Made by a program: the position numbers and the translations under genes
Part shown: positions 53,710 through 61,364 of the stretch, piece after piece
How the letters are laid out: each line of letters starts with the position of its first letter
Numbering within the stretch: position 1 is the stretch's first letter
Source: Pseudoselenomonas ruminantium
GTDB taxonomy: Bacteria; Bacillota; Negativicutes; Selenomonadales; Selenomonadaceae
DNA length: 61,364 nucleotides
Assembly: GCF_900113715.1 (NCBI RefSeq)
Contig: NZ_FOQK01000001.1
Span: 170,941-232,304 of the forward strand
Reading direction: 5' to 3'
Notes under the pieces: generated by a model
The model's database searches: none
What the model was told of the DNA's origin: nothing
Seen by the model: only the letters and a program-made list of their open reading frames with translations

Positions 53710-55749
53710 ATGACACGTGAAGAGCACTTAGCGCAGATAAAGAAAGCCGATGCGGTGTATTATGGCGATTCGGGCGAGGTTATCCTGTCCGATGCAGAAT
53801 ACGATGCCCTGCGCCGCGATTATATCGAAAAGTATGGCAGCGAGGATCTCGACTATGTGCCCGGGGCTGACCTGGGGGAGGCGAAGTTCCAGCATCCGCA
53901 TGAAGCGAAGTCGCTAGCGAAAATCGATGAGACGGAGACGGATAAACTGCTGGCGTATCTGGAAAAATTCCAGCCCGTCGCCGTCGAGCCAAAACTCGAT
54001 GGCTGCAGCATTGTTGTCTATCCGCACAATGGCGAGCCGATGTACGTGACGCGCGGTGGTGGAGATGAGGGCGATATCCTCACGCGGTTCCCCAGCCATC
54101 CGCGGGATGTGGCGTATACCGCGGAATATCCTATCCGCGGCGAAGTCTATATGGATTTTGCGGCTTTTGAACAGATGAATGTTGAGCTTGAGGCGCAGCA
54201 GGAAAAGAAACGGGCGAATCCGCGCAACAGCGTGAATCCCATCCTCACGGGCGGTAAGCATCCGGAGTTCGTCAAATACCTGAGCTTCCAGGCGTATGAT
54301 GTCATGGGCGTGGACTGGAGCGAGTCGGAAAAGATGGATTATATCCTGGTGCATACCCCTTTTGCGGTTTCGCCGATGCTGACTTTTGCGGAGAAGACAC
54401 CCGCAGAGATTGCAGCAGCGATACCGGCCATCTATCAGGATTATGAGCAGAACCTTGGCTATCCGATTGACGGCTTGGTCATCAAATGTGACTGGTCCGA
54501 TTCGCTGCAGAAGTTTGGGACGACGGACCATCATGACAACAATGCCATTGCCTGGAAACCGAGCCAGATCCCTGTCAGCAGTGTGGTGCGCGATGTGCAT
54601 TGGCAGGTCGGCAAAACTGGTGCGCTGACGCCGGTGGCTGATATCGAGCCAGTGGATATCCTCGGAACGGTCGTGTCAAATGTCAACCTGCACAACATGA
54701 ATGTCGTGAAACGGCTCGGCGGTGTGGCGATTGGCGATAAGGTTGGCGTCATCAAGGCCAAGCTTATCATCCCGCAGCTCGTCATTGTTTATGAGCATAA
54801 TGGCGGGGTGGCAATCGAGGCCATCGATACTTGCCCATACTGCCATGCCCCGCTGGAACAGCGGGAGAATGCGGCTTCGGCCGATGAGGATGATACGAAT
54901 CTCTTCTGCGTCAATCCGCACTGCCAGGAACGCATCGCACAACAGATCGGTTTTTTGGCTAAACGCAATGTGCTGGATATCAGTGATTTATCCGTTGACC
55001 GCGCAAGGGCTATCGTGCGTACTTTCCCCGCTAAGGCCGAGGCGGCTGGCCCGTATATGATTTTCACGCTGACGGCAGATGAGATTCGTGAAGCCATCAT
55101 CACGCCATTTGCCGAATTGACATCGACGAAGCAGAAAATTGCAGCGGAAGCACAGAAGGGCCATGTGATTACGGCAGCCGATCTCAAGGATACACGTGAT
55201 TTGAAGAGCCCGGACAAGTTGAAAGAGGCAATCGATGCAGCTTTGGCAGCAGTGGATATCCCGCGGTTTGTCAAGGCATTGCTGTTCGATGGGATTGGCG
55301 ATAATGTCGGCAAGCTGCTGGCAGAAAGATACCAGACCGCAGCAGCCATCCTGGAAGCCGTGGAGCGCAAGGATGCGTTTCAGGAAATCGATGGCATCGG
55401 CCCGCGCACCGAAGAGATCCTGCAGAGCGATACCTTCCACGACCGCTTTGCCACATTGCTGCGCTATATAAAACCGCAGGACTATGTGGTGCAGGCTGTC
55501 GATACGGAGGCGCTGCCATATGCGGGCAAGGTCTTTGTGCTGACTGGCAAAGATCCTGACGGGCAGCCGCGCAGCTTCTACAAGGGGCTTATCGAGGCGG
55601 CGGGCGCGAAGATGGCAGCTGCCGTCAGCGGCAATACGGATTACCTGGTGATTGCCGACCCTGCCAGCACGTCGAGCAAAGCAGTCAAGGCAAGGAAGCT
55701 GGGGACCAAGCTGATCTCTTATCAGGAGGCTGCGGCGATGCTGCAGTGA
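53710..55749 (+). CDS. ligA: NAD+-dependent DNA ligase, divergent LigA
   Basis: 679 residues with all LigA parts: NMN-binding domain Ia (VYYGDSGEVILSDAEYDAL), adenylation motif EPKLDGCSIVV with the nucleophilic Lys, IDGLVIKCDW, an OB fold, a four-Cys zinc finger (CPYCHAPL and CVNPHCQ), HhH repeats and a C-terminal BRCT domain (GKVFVLTGKDPDG). Several blocks differ from standard LigA: the usual Ala-Ala-Gly-Ser stretch after NPRN is SVNPILTGG. It may be a second, specialised ligase. Confidence 0.85.
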   Translation: MTREEHLAQIKKADAVYYGDSGEVILSDAEYDALRRDYIEKYGSEDLDYVPGADLGEAKFQHPHEAKSLAKIDETETDKLLAYLEKFQPVAVEPKLDGCSIVVYPHNGEPMYVTRGGGDEGDILTRFPSHPRDVAYTAEYPIRGEVYMDFAAFEQMNVELEAQQEKKRANPRNSVNPILTGGKHPEFVKYLSFQAYDVMGVDWSESEKMDYILVHTPFAVSPMLTFAEKTPAEIAAAIPAIYQDYEQNLGYPIDGLVIKCDWSDSLQKFGTTDHHDNNAIAWKPSQIPVSSVVRDVHWQVGKTGALTPVADIEPVDILGTVVSNVNLHNMNVVKRLGGVAIGDKVGVIKAKLIIPQLVIVYEHNGGVAIEAIDTCPYCHAPLEQRENAASADEDDTNLFCVNPHCQERIAQQIGFLAKRNVLDISDLSVDRARAIVRTFPAKAEAAGPYMIFTLTADEIREAIITPFAELTSTKQKIAAEAQKGHVITAADLKDTRDLKSPDKLKEAIDAALAAVDIPRFVKALLFDGIGDNVGKLLAERYQTAAAILEAVERKDAFQEIDGIGPRTEEILQSDTFHDRFATLLRYIKPQDYVVQAVDTEALPYAGKVFVLTGKDPDGQPRSFYKGLIEAAGAKMAAAVSGNTDYLVIADPASTSSKAVKARKLGTKLISYQEAAAMLQ

Positions 55750-55829
55750 TTTTTCTGGGGGAGAAGGTTTTTCCTGGGGGACGACGAAATAGTATATACA
55801 GAGAAAAAATGACAATGGGGGGCATTTAT

Positions 55830-56060
55830 ATGACAGATGTGAAGCAACCGGTACGTGAAGCCTTGGAACAGCTCAAGGAACGGCAGTCGTTTGAGAGCAG
55901 TTATGCGGAAATCAATAAATTCCATATGATGATCAATACGTTTGCCAATCTGGCGCGGGCGTGTGATTTGATGGCCGAGGAAATCGCAGAGCAGACTGGC
56001 AGGAAAAGCGAGGAAGTTCTGGCGGAATACTATCAGCGGGTCGGCATACTCGACGATTGA
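55830..56060 (+). CDS. Hypothetical small protein
   Basis: 76 residues from ATG 55830 with GGGGGG eight bases upstream. Helical and acidic (VREALEQLKERQSFESSYAE, LMAEEIAEQTGRKSEEVLAE). Family not recognised. Terminator follows. Confidence 0.65.
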   Translation: MTDVKQPVREALEQLKERQSFESSYAEINKFHMMINTFANLARACDLMAEEIAEQTGRKSEEVLAEYYQRVGILDD

Positions 56061-56068
56061 TGTACAGA

Positions 56069-56110
56069 ATATAGTCTGGATGACAGTAGTTGTCCAGACT
56101 ATATTTTTTT
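56069..56110 (+). terminator. Intrinsic terminator
   Basis: AATATAGTCTGGA pairs with TCCAGACTATATT, followed by a T run. Confidence 0.88.
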
Positions 56111-56210
56111 GCGATAATAATCAAAATAATCTATCTTTTCGAGGAGATTTATGCGATAATATAAGTAGGAATATGAATATCCGCCTATAGACAAGAGGAG
56201 GATGATTAAC

Positions 56211-56489
56211 ATGGATGTCAGCTTGGAAATCCGGACGGAATCTATTGCAGCGGCACCGCGTGTTAATATTGATGAGGCGAGGACAAGCCGCTATGGCCCA
56301 CGGCGCACGCGCAAGGAAAAGGAACTGGGACAGGAAGGTACGACTGATAATAACGCCTATAAAGTAGAGATAACCAGGGGGTACCGTTCGCCGCTCAGCG
56401 AAGCGTTTTCACGGTTGTCGTCTGAGCAAATGGAAATCTTTCGTGCTGGTGTTGTACGCGGGAGCGAACGCATGCATAAGGGTGCCTGA
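56211..56489 (+). CDS. Hypothetical basic small protein
   Basis: 92 residues from ATG 56211, with AGAGGAGG nine bases upstream. Arg/Lys-rich middle (YGPRRTRKEKEL) and a C-terminal helix (SPLSEAFSRLSSEQMEIFRA). No recognised family. Confidence 0.6.
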   Translation: MDVSLEIRTESIAAAPRVNIDEARTSRYGPRRTRKEKELGQEGTTDNNAYKVEITRGYRSPLSEAFSRLSSEQMEIFRAGVVRGSERMHKGA

Positions 56490-56569
56490 TACGAATGGAT
56501 ATTGTGGAAAGTATCCGTGCGGTGTCCACTGGCAGGGCCAAGGTGTATGAAAAATATCTTATAAGAGTG

Positions 56570-56609
56570 ATCCCCGGTATACAATAAAATGTATGCCGGG
56601 GATTATTTT
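56570..56609 (+). terminator. Intrinsic terminator before the second autotransporter
   Basis: ATCCCCGGTATAC pairs with GTATGCCGGGGAT, followed by TATTTTT. Confidence 0.85.
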
Positions 56610-56774
56610 TATAGGAGTTCGATAAAGCAGGTAAATGCAGGATCTTTAACGAATAGTAAAGATAATTCCGAGTTAGCAAAGATGCCGACAGGAAGGGACT
56701 GATCCAAGGAGATGGAACAGCAGACGCGCAGGAATGATGTACCGTAAGGGTGAGGGGAGAGAAGGAGCGATACT

Positions 56775-59700
56775 ATGAAAAGATCTCAGAAACTGGCAAT
56801 TTTGGCAGCGCTGGTTATGGGCGTTAACTTTTACAGTCATGCGTCGGCATCGGATACGGACTATGTTTACTTCAATGGCCAAAAATTTATTGAGTTTGAA
56901 TTCTTTAATGAGGGGGAATTTGGGTCACAGTATACTTTGTCGGAACTATTAAGAGAGGGGACAAAGTCTGCGACATCCTATTGGTCGGGGATACTTGCTC
57001 CGCGGTCAAAATTTTCTTCTCCCTGGCAGATTTTTGTTAAAACGCAGAAAAATTTTCAAAATGCCGGGGCGATAACCTACTCCTTAAAAGGGCAAAAAGT
57101 GATTACGGATAATTATCCGGCTTTGATGATGCAGAATGGGAAAAAACTGAATACCTATGATATGAAAAAATTAGCAGGAATAGTAATTCCAGATAGCCTT
57201 TCCGATGAAGCGCGATTCAAACTGATGGGAAACTACGTCGAAAAGAATGCGCCGGGGGGAGATGCCGGACTTTCACATGTTCTTATCGGGCAGCACTTTG
57301 GAGCAGAACGTACTGGAGCGAAGGCAGAGGATGGCTGGTGGGTGGATCCAGATACCATTTTGCCCACCAATGAGCAGGCAACGGATTTGGTGGCGACTTT
57401 CCGCCATGAACTGGGGCATGCGCTGGGCATTCTCATTGCAAGAAAAACTTGCGACTGGGATGGCAATGTAACAGAAAAGGATGTTCCGTATGGCAAAGGG
57501 AAAAGCGCGAAAGTTTTATATAAATTCGCAGATGATATTACCGACAAAAATAGCTGGTCTATGCATCTAGTGGATAAAAACGGCAACCATGCCAAGCCAG
57601 GCATGATGATTGTGACAACAGATGGGTTTAATATCATCAAAAAAAATAAGCCCGGAGCTGTACAAAAGGATTATTTTATCGTTGATGATGGTGATTTTGC
57701 CTATTTTGTGGGGAATCATGTAACGGAGGCTCTGGCAGGGGCAAAGTTTAATGGTGTTTCAGGGCTGCCTGTAAACGCATGGGAAAGCGGCGATATTTTT
57801 GAAGGCTCGCATCTGCAGACGGCCGGTATGATGAGCCATCGTCAATATACCAATTACACCGGCTTTATGGAAGCGGAATTGGCCGTGATGCAGGATTTGG
57901 GTTATGATATTGACCGCAAGGCCTATTTTGGCTATTCCGTTTACGGCAATAACCAGACGATTAACAATACCCACGGGTATTCGGCGCGTAATGCGGCGGG
58001 GACAGCATATACCTCAGCTTACAGTGTGGTGCCACTGGGCATTGGCCTGCATGTATATGGTGCCGGGAATACCATTACGCAGTCGGCAAATATTCTGACG
58101 AAGGGTACAGGGGCAGCGGGCATTCGCGTTGATGGCGAAAAAAATACGATAAATGTACCGCAATCAACGGAAATACATGCGGACGGGATAAATGGCAAAG
58201 GTGTTCTTGTTGCCTATGGATGTAATCAAAATCTGAATCTGGCGGGCAAGGTAACGGCTAGCGGCAGTGGTGGCAATGCTGTTGAATTTAATTTTGGTTC
58301 CAGTTCCAATGGTGCCGACGATGAATACCGTGGCTCTTATATTCGGTATGAGCGGAAAGTGGATAGTAAAACGGGTAATATTACAAAAGGTACAAACTTA
58401 ACGTTGAACGCTATGGATAATAACACCTATAATGCTTCTGCCAATGAGCTAATTGGGGAAATGATAACCGATTTCAACCTGTCCGGCAAAATCACAGGTG
58501 GCGAAAATGCCATTTATATTGGCCGGAATGCCTTTGTCAAGAATATCAACGTTAAAAATGGCGCAGAAATCAAGGGAAATATCAAGTCAGAATGGAAACA
58601 TTTTTCTAAGGACTATGGTTTTTGGGATGAGGAAACGGAAACCCCCTATCTGGATGAAGAGAAAAAAACAGACACGAGTATAATCGAGCCGCTTAGAATT
58701 CAGTACAACGGCAAAACATACGTTTATAACCAATATATCCCCGACTTGGTAACGAATCTGAACTTTAATGGGGATATAAACTACAGCGGTAATATCACAG
58801 GTGTAGATAATATGAAGGTCAGTGTCACCGGTGGAAAGCTTACCTATGGCGGCAAGGCTGATGTAGTAAATGTGAAAGTCGAAGAAGATGCTTATCTGCA
58901 TGGTGGTACATTTACGGTCAAAGACATGAAGTCGAAGCTCGACACTGACACCGGCAAATTTATCAATCATGGTACGATTGGCGCAGCCTCGGCAGATACC
59001 AATCAAGTGATCCATGGCAAACTTGAGTCCGATGGCATTCTTGAAGCTTATGCTGGCGGTAAAAAAGGTCAGATTGTGGTTGATGGAACGGCCGATGTCA
59101 ATGGTTCTATAGTATCAGCTACAAATGCCCTGCCCGGTGAGAAATTGACAGTGTTGACAGCCGGAACGGTAAACGGCACCTTGGACAACACTGCAGGAAA
59201 GCCCTATGAAGCTTCGGGTATGCTCTCAACGACAGGAAAAATAAAAAATAATATAGTAGAGGTCACTAGTCAGGCTGCCAACAATCTGGGAGAAATGACT
59301 GCACAGCAGGCCGAAGCCTATGAGGCCATGAATACCATGCAGAAAAGTCTGGATGGGGATGTCCGCAGGGCAGAGATGCGTCCTCTTTACAGCCTCAATG
59401 CGAATGATGCCAAGCAGGCCCTTACACAAATCAGCTCCTCGGCAGGGCCGCAGATGGTATCCATGGCGCAGCAGAGCACTTTGGTCAGCCGGGTGATTTC
59501 TGACCGTCTGAGCACGGCTTTTTCCATGCAGCCAGTAGAAGTGACTGTTCCGGTGAGTCATTTGGCCGACAGCGATAAGGCTGATGATGGCATCAAGATG
59601 AATATGGAATTGCCTGTAGCTCAGGATAACAATGCTTGGGTGAAGTTCACCAAGAACTGGGGAAATCTCAAAGGTGGGGCAAACTATCATGGCAGCGGAA

Positions 59701-60422
59701 TCTCTGGCGGCTATGACCGCTGGATGAATGAAAACTGGCGGGGTGGTGTGTTCCTAAGCTACCAGGCTATGGGATTAGGGGCAGAGTCTGGTAGTGCGAA
59801 TGTCTATGACACCCGGTTTGGCGTTTATGCGGGCTACCATAAGGATGCTGCCGATGCGTATATCTATGCCGACTATGGCTGGGTCAGAAACAAACTGCAC
59901 CGTGGTATTGGCATGCTGGGACTGGGAGCAGAAGCCAAGTATAATGCCAATCTGGTAGAGATCGGTGGAGAATATAAGTATGACCTGCATGCCAGCGACG
60001 GCAAGATCTGGCATGCAAGCCCCTATGCAGGATTGCAGGTTTCCTGGATGAACCAGGACGCTTATAAAGAAAATGGAGCAGGTACTTTCAATCAGCATGT
60101 GGCAGGGATGAACAATACTTATGTAGCCGGCCAGCTGGGGCTGGAACTCAAGCGCTATCTGCAACGTGGCAACTATGGTCTGCGCTTTGGCGTAAAGCAT
60201 GCTTTTGCAGGAGCAGATCCGGAACTTTCCTTCCGCTATGAGGGCTATGATGGCAAGTCCTACACCCTGCGCAACAGCCAGGATAAAACGCATTTCTTAT
60301 TTTCGCTGCTGGGAGAAACAGAGTTTGCTAAGGGATGGTTCTTGAATGGCGAAGCCCAGCTTCAAAAAGGAGCCCATGACAAGGATATTTCTGCATCTGT
60401 CCAATTCAAACGGGTGTGGTGA
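56775..60422 (+). CDS. Autotransporter with metalloprotease-like passenger (copy 2)
   Basis: 1215 residues. Signal peptide with cleavage near SASA. The passenger has HELGHALGI starting at His211 and SHLQTAGMMSH with His346. Beta-helix-like repeats and a C-terminal beta-barrel follow (KFTKNWGNLKGGANYHGSG, final residues Phe-Lys-Arg-Val-Trp). It is collinear with 15921-19538 throughout, differing mainly by insertions around residues 220-310. GAGAAGGAG lies before the ATG. It is more AT-rich than its neighbours, as copy 1 is. Confidence 0.87.
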   Translation: MKRSQKLAILAALVMGVNFYSHASASDTDYVYFNGQKFIEFEFFNEGEFGSQYTLSELLREGTKSATSYWSGILAPRSKFSSPWQIFVKTQKNFQNAGAITYSLKGQKVITDNYPALMMQNGKKLNTYDMKKLAGIVIPDSLSDEARFKLMGNYVEKNAPGGDAGLSHVLIGQHFGAERTGAKAEDGWWVDPDTILPTNEQATDLVATFRHELGHALGILIARKTCDWDGNVTEKDVPYGKGKSAKVLYKFADDITDKNSWSMHLVDKNGNHAKPGMMIVTTDGFNIIKKNKPGAVQKDYFIVDDGDFAYFVGNHVTEALAGAKFNGVSGLPVNAWESGDIFEGSHLQTAGMMSHRQYTNYTGFMEAELAVMQDLGYDIDRKAYFGYSVYGNNQTINNTHGYSARNAAGTAYTSAYSVVPLGIGLHVYGAGNTITQSANILTKGTGAAGIRVDGEKNTINVPQSTEIHADGINGKGVLVAYGCNQNLNLAGKVTASGSGGNAVEFNFGSSSNGADDEYRGSYIRYERKVDSKTGNITKGTNLTLNAMDNNTYNASANELIGEMITDFNLSGKITGGENAIYIGRNAFVKNINVKNGAEIKGNIKSEWKHFSKDYGFWDEETETPYLDEEKKTDTSIIEPLRIQYNGKTYVYNQYIPDLVTNLNFNGDINYSGNITGVDNMKVSVTGGKLTYGGKADVVNVKVEEDAYLHGGTFTVKDMKSKLDTDTGKFINHGTIGAASADTNQVIHGKLESDGILEAYAGGKKGQIVVDGTADVNGSIVSATNALPGEKLTVLTAGTVNGTLDNTAGKPYEASGMLSTTGKIKNNIVEVTSQAANNLGEMTAQQAEAYEAMNTMQKSLDGDVRRAEMRPLYSLNANDAKQALTQISSSAGPQMVSMAQQSTLVSRVISDRLSTAFSMQPVEVTVPVSHLADSDKADDGIKMNMELPVAQDNNAWVKFTKNWGNLKGGANYHGSGISGGYDRWMNENWRGGVFLSYQAMGLGAESGSANVYDTRFGVYAGYHKDAADAYIYADYGWVRNKLHRGIGMLGLGAEAKYNANLVEIGGEYKYDLHASDGKIWHASPYAGLQVSWMNQDAYKENGAGTFNQHVAGMNNTYVAGQLGLELKRYLQRGNYGLRFGVKHAFAGADPELSFRYEGYDGKSYTLRNSQDKTHFLFSLLGETEFAKGWFLNGEAQLQKGAHDKDISASVQFKRVW

Positions 60423-60443
60423 TGGCGTGATATAGTCTGAAAG

Positions 60444-60491
60444 CAAAAAAACGGTTCACAGACTTGGAACAGTCAGCGAACCGTTTTTTTG
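60444..60491. terminator. Bidirectional terminator
   Basis: AAAAAACGGTTC pairs with GAACCGTTTTTT between convergent genes. Confidence 0.88.
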
Positions 60492-60497
60492 CTTAGT

Positions 60498-60755
60498 TTA
60501 GTTTTGGGAATCGTCGGTATCATCTTCATCGGCAGTGGTGACATAGCTGGGAAGAACGCCGAGTATGCCGGGAATCTTTTCCAAGTCAAAACAGAGCTGC
60601 TGGAGTTTGGTCAGGCTAGATTCTTCAGCGACAAGGATAAGTTCGCCGGTTGGCGTTGTTTTTTCAATGTTAAGCTGAGAAAAGCTGCTAAGCGAAGCTT
60701 GAACCTGTTCAGCCTTGCCTGGTTCAAGCTGCAGGATGAGACTTGCAATTGCCAT
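60498..60755 (-). CDS. napD: NapD-like molybdoenzyme chaperone
   Basis: 85 residues from the ATG at complement 60753-60755, with AAAGGAGA upstream. The compact ferredoxin-like fold pattern AIASLILQLEPGKAEQVQAS, ELILVAEE and KIPGILGVLPSY matches NapD, which binds the Tat signal of nitrate reductase NapA. No molybdoenzyme gene is in the window, so the client is unknown. Confidence 0.7.
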   Translation of the reverse strand: MAIASLILQLEPGKAEQVQASLSSFSQLNIEKTTPTGELILVAEESSLTKLQQLCFDLEKIPGILGVLPSYVTTADEDDTDDSQN

Positions 60756-60834
60756 AAATATTCTCCTTTGTATCAAAGATACTTATATTCTAGCATAGGG
60801 CTGGAAAAAAATGAAGAAAAATGCAAATAGGGTG

Positions 60835-60863
60835 TTGACAAGATACGCTGAGCCGTGTAATAT
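60835..60863 (+). promoter_or_regulatory. rrn promoter P1
   Basis: TTGACA (60835-60840), a 17-bp spacer and TAATAT (60858-60863); a TATAAT begins three bases later at 60861. Confidence 0.75.
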
Positions 60864-60952
60864 AATACAAGTCGTCAGCAAATAGCACAAGCTGCTGAAG
60901 GGCGGCAAGAAATCACTCCGTTGTTGGAGCGTTGAAAACTTCAAAAAAGTTC

Positions 60953-60981
60953 TTGACAATCACAAACGGATGCGATATGAT
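60953..60981 (+). promoter_or_regulatory. rrn promoter P2
   Basis: TTGACA (60953-60958), a 17-bp spacer and TATGAT (60976-60981). Confidence 0.82.
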
Positions 60982-61272
60982 GTAAAAGCTGAATCGAGCG
61001 GAACTTCGAAATGTTCTGACAGATAAAGCGAGATTGTTCTCTGAAAACTAAACAATGCAGAATGAATCATGCAACATGATTCAAGCCAGATGTTAGATGA
61101 AACTTCGGTTTCATAATCAAAACATCGATTGGTATGAACAACATAGCAATCGGCAATTTCTTTTAAGCAGCGAACAGCAATTTTAATTGCTTGTGAGTCG
61201 CTTACGCAAATTACTTCAGTAATTTGTGAACCATAGAATAATTGAGAGCTTGATTGAGTTCTTCAATATAAT

Positions 61273-61364
61273 TTATTGGAGAGTTTGATCCTGGCTCAGG
61301 ACGAACGCTGGCGGCGTGCTTAACACATGCAAGTCGAACGAGACGATTGAAAGCTTGCTTTTGA
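61273..61364 (+). rRNA. rrs: 16S ribosomal RNA, 5' end (partial)
   Basis: Contains the universal 5' block GAGTTTGATCCTGGCTCAG, followed by ACGAACGCTGGCGGCGTGCT and ACACATGCAAGTCGAACGAG. The gene runs off the window. The exact mature 5' end is approximate. Confidence 0.97.

Larger units (their letters stand above)
60756..61272 (+). other. rRNA operon promoter and leader region
   Basis: 517 bases without a protein gene. It holds the tandem promoters at 60835 and 60953, a box-A-like segment (GTTCTCTGAAAACTAAAC, 61034-61051) of the kind used for rRNA antitermination, and the precursor leader of 16S rRNA. Confidence 0.8.

Noticed and set aside
56495-56587. 30-codon frame upstream of the second autotransporter
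   Set aside because: No ribosome site, and it runs into the terminator stem at 56570.

Overview
The window reads as a chromosome segment of a diderm, Gram-negative-staining Firmicute of the class Negativicutes, most likely a Selenomonas/Mitsuokella-type Selenomonadaceae. Three things point there: Firmicute gene sets and strong Shine-Dalgarno sites (gatCAB, pdxST, ylqG/ylqH-like genes, tandem rRNA promoters), two outer-membrane autotransporters, and a partial 16S rRNA gene at the right end. Nearly all genes lie on the + strand, the direction of the rRNA operon. The core is moderately GC-rich. A clearly more AT-rich island occupies about 19.6-31.6 kb. The genus call is an inference.

Layout. 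0-15 kb is housekeeping: a repeat-rich YlqG/FliK-C-like protein (5' end off the window), a stand-alone FlhB C-domain protein, yraN, yifB/comM, a hybrid histidine kinase, priA, an AlkD-like glycosylase, gatCAB, a thioesterase, a HAD phosphatase and an rRNA uracil methyltransferase. 15-19.5 kb has a small secreted protein and the first of two autotransporters with a metalloprotease-like passenger. 19.6-31.6 kb is the defence island: an XRE / ImmA-IrrE / PIN-like module, then a complete type I-F CRISPR-Cas system (cas1, fused cas2-cas3, csy1, csy2, csy3, cas6f) and an array of 19 repeats and 18 spacers. 31.7-41.3 kb has small hypothetical genes, a lactate dehydrogenase/Etf operon (lctBCD-like), trmO, a decaying patch (frameshifted macro-domain gene, DUF1848 remnant), pdxST and crcB. 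41.3-61.4 kb has an orphan jetD, an AmmeMemoRadiSam pair, hsp20, mgsA, a DUF134-NifX fusion, an Mrp ATPase, sbcDC, an AbrB-family membrane protein, a divergent NAD+ DNA ligase, the second autotransporter, a napD-like gene and the start of an rRNA operon.

The main discovery is a crRNA-like element between cas3 and csy1 (26438-26513). It starts ten bases after the cas3 stop codon and consists of two degenerate repeats. The first keeps the 3' handle CTTAGAAA and the 5-5-5 hairpin geometry of the array repeat, with two stem base pairs changed on both sides so that pairing is kept. Its short spacer begins with 17 bases that recur exactly at 26522-26538. That second copy is preceded by CC, the type I-F PAM, and sits just upstream of a near-ideal promoter (TTGACA - 18 bp - TATAAT) for csy1-csy2-csy3-cas6f. 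The arrangement predicts that Cas6f processes this RNA, probably from the cas1-cas3 transcript, and that the Csy complex carries it back to its own promoter as a repressor. It matches the logic of crRNA-like cas regulators (CreR-type RNAs) reported in other type I systems.

Other points of interest are a 25-bp direct repeat bracketing the defence island, an over-represented palindrome TGACNNGTCA (13 sites, several in priA and sbcC), paired dyads around the DUF134-NifX promoter, the paired autotransporter proteases, an orphan JetD and two likely frameshifted genes.
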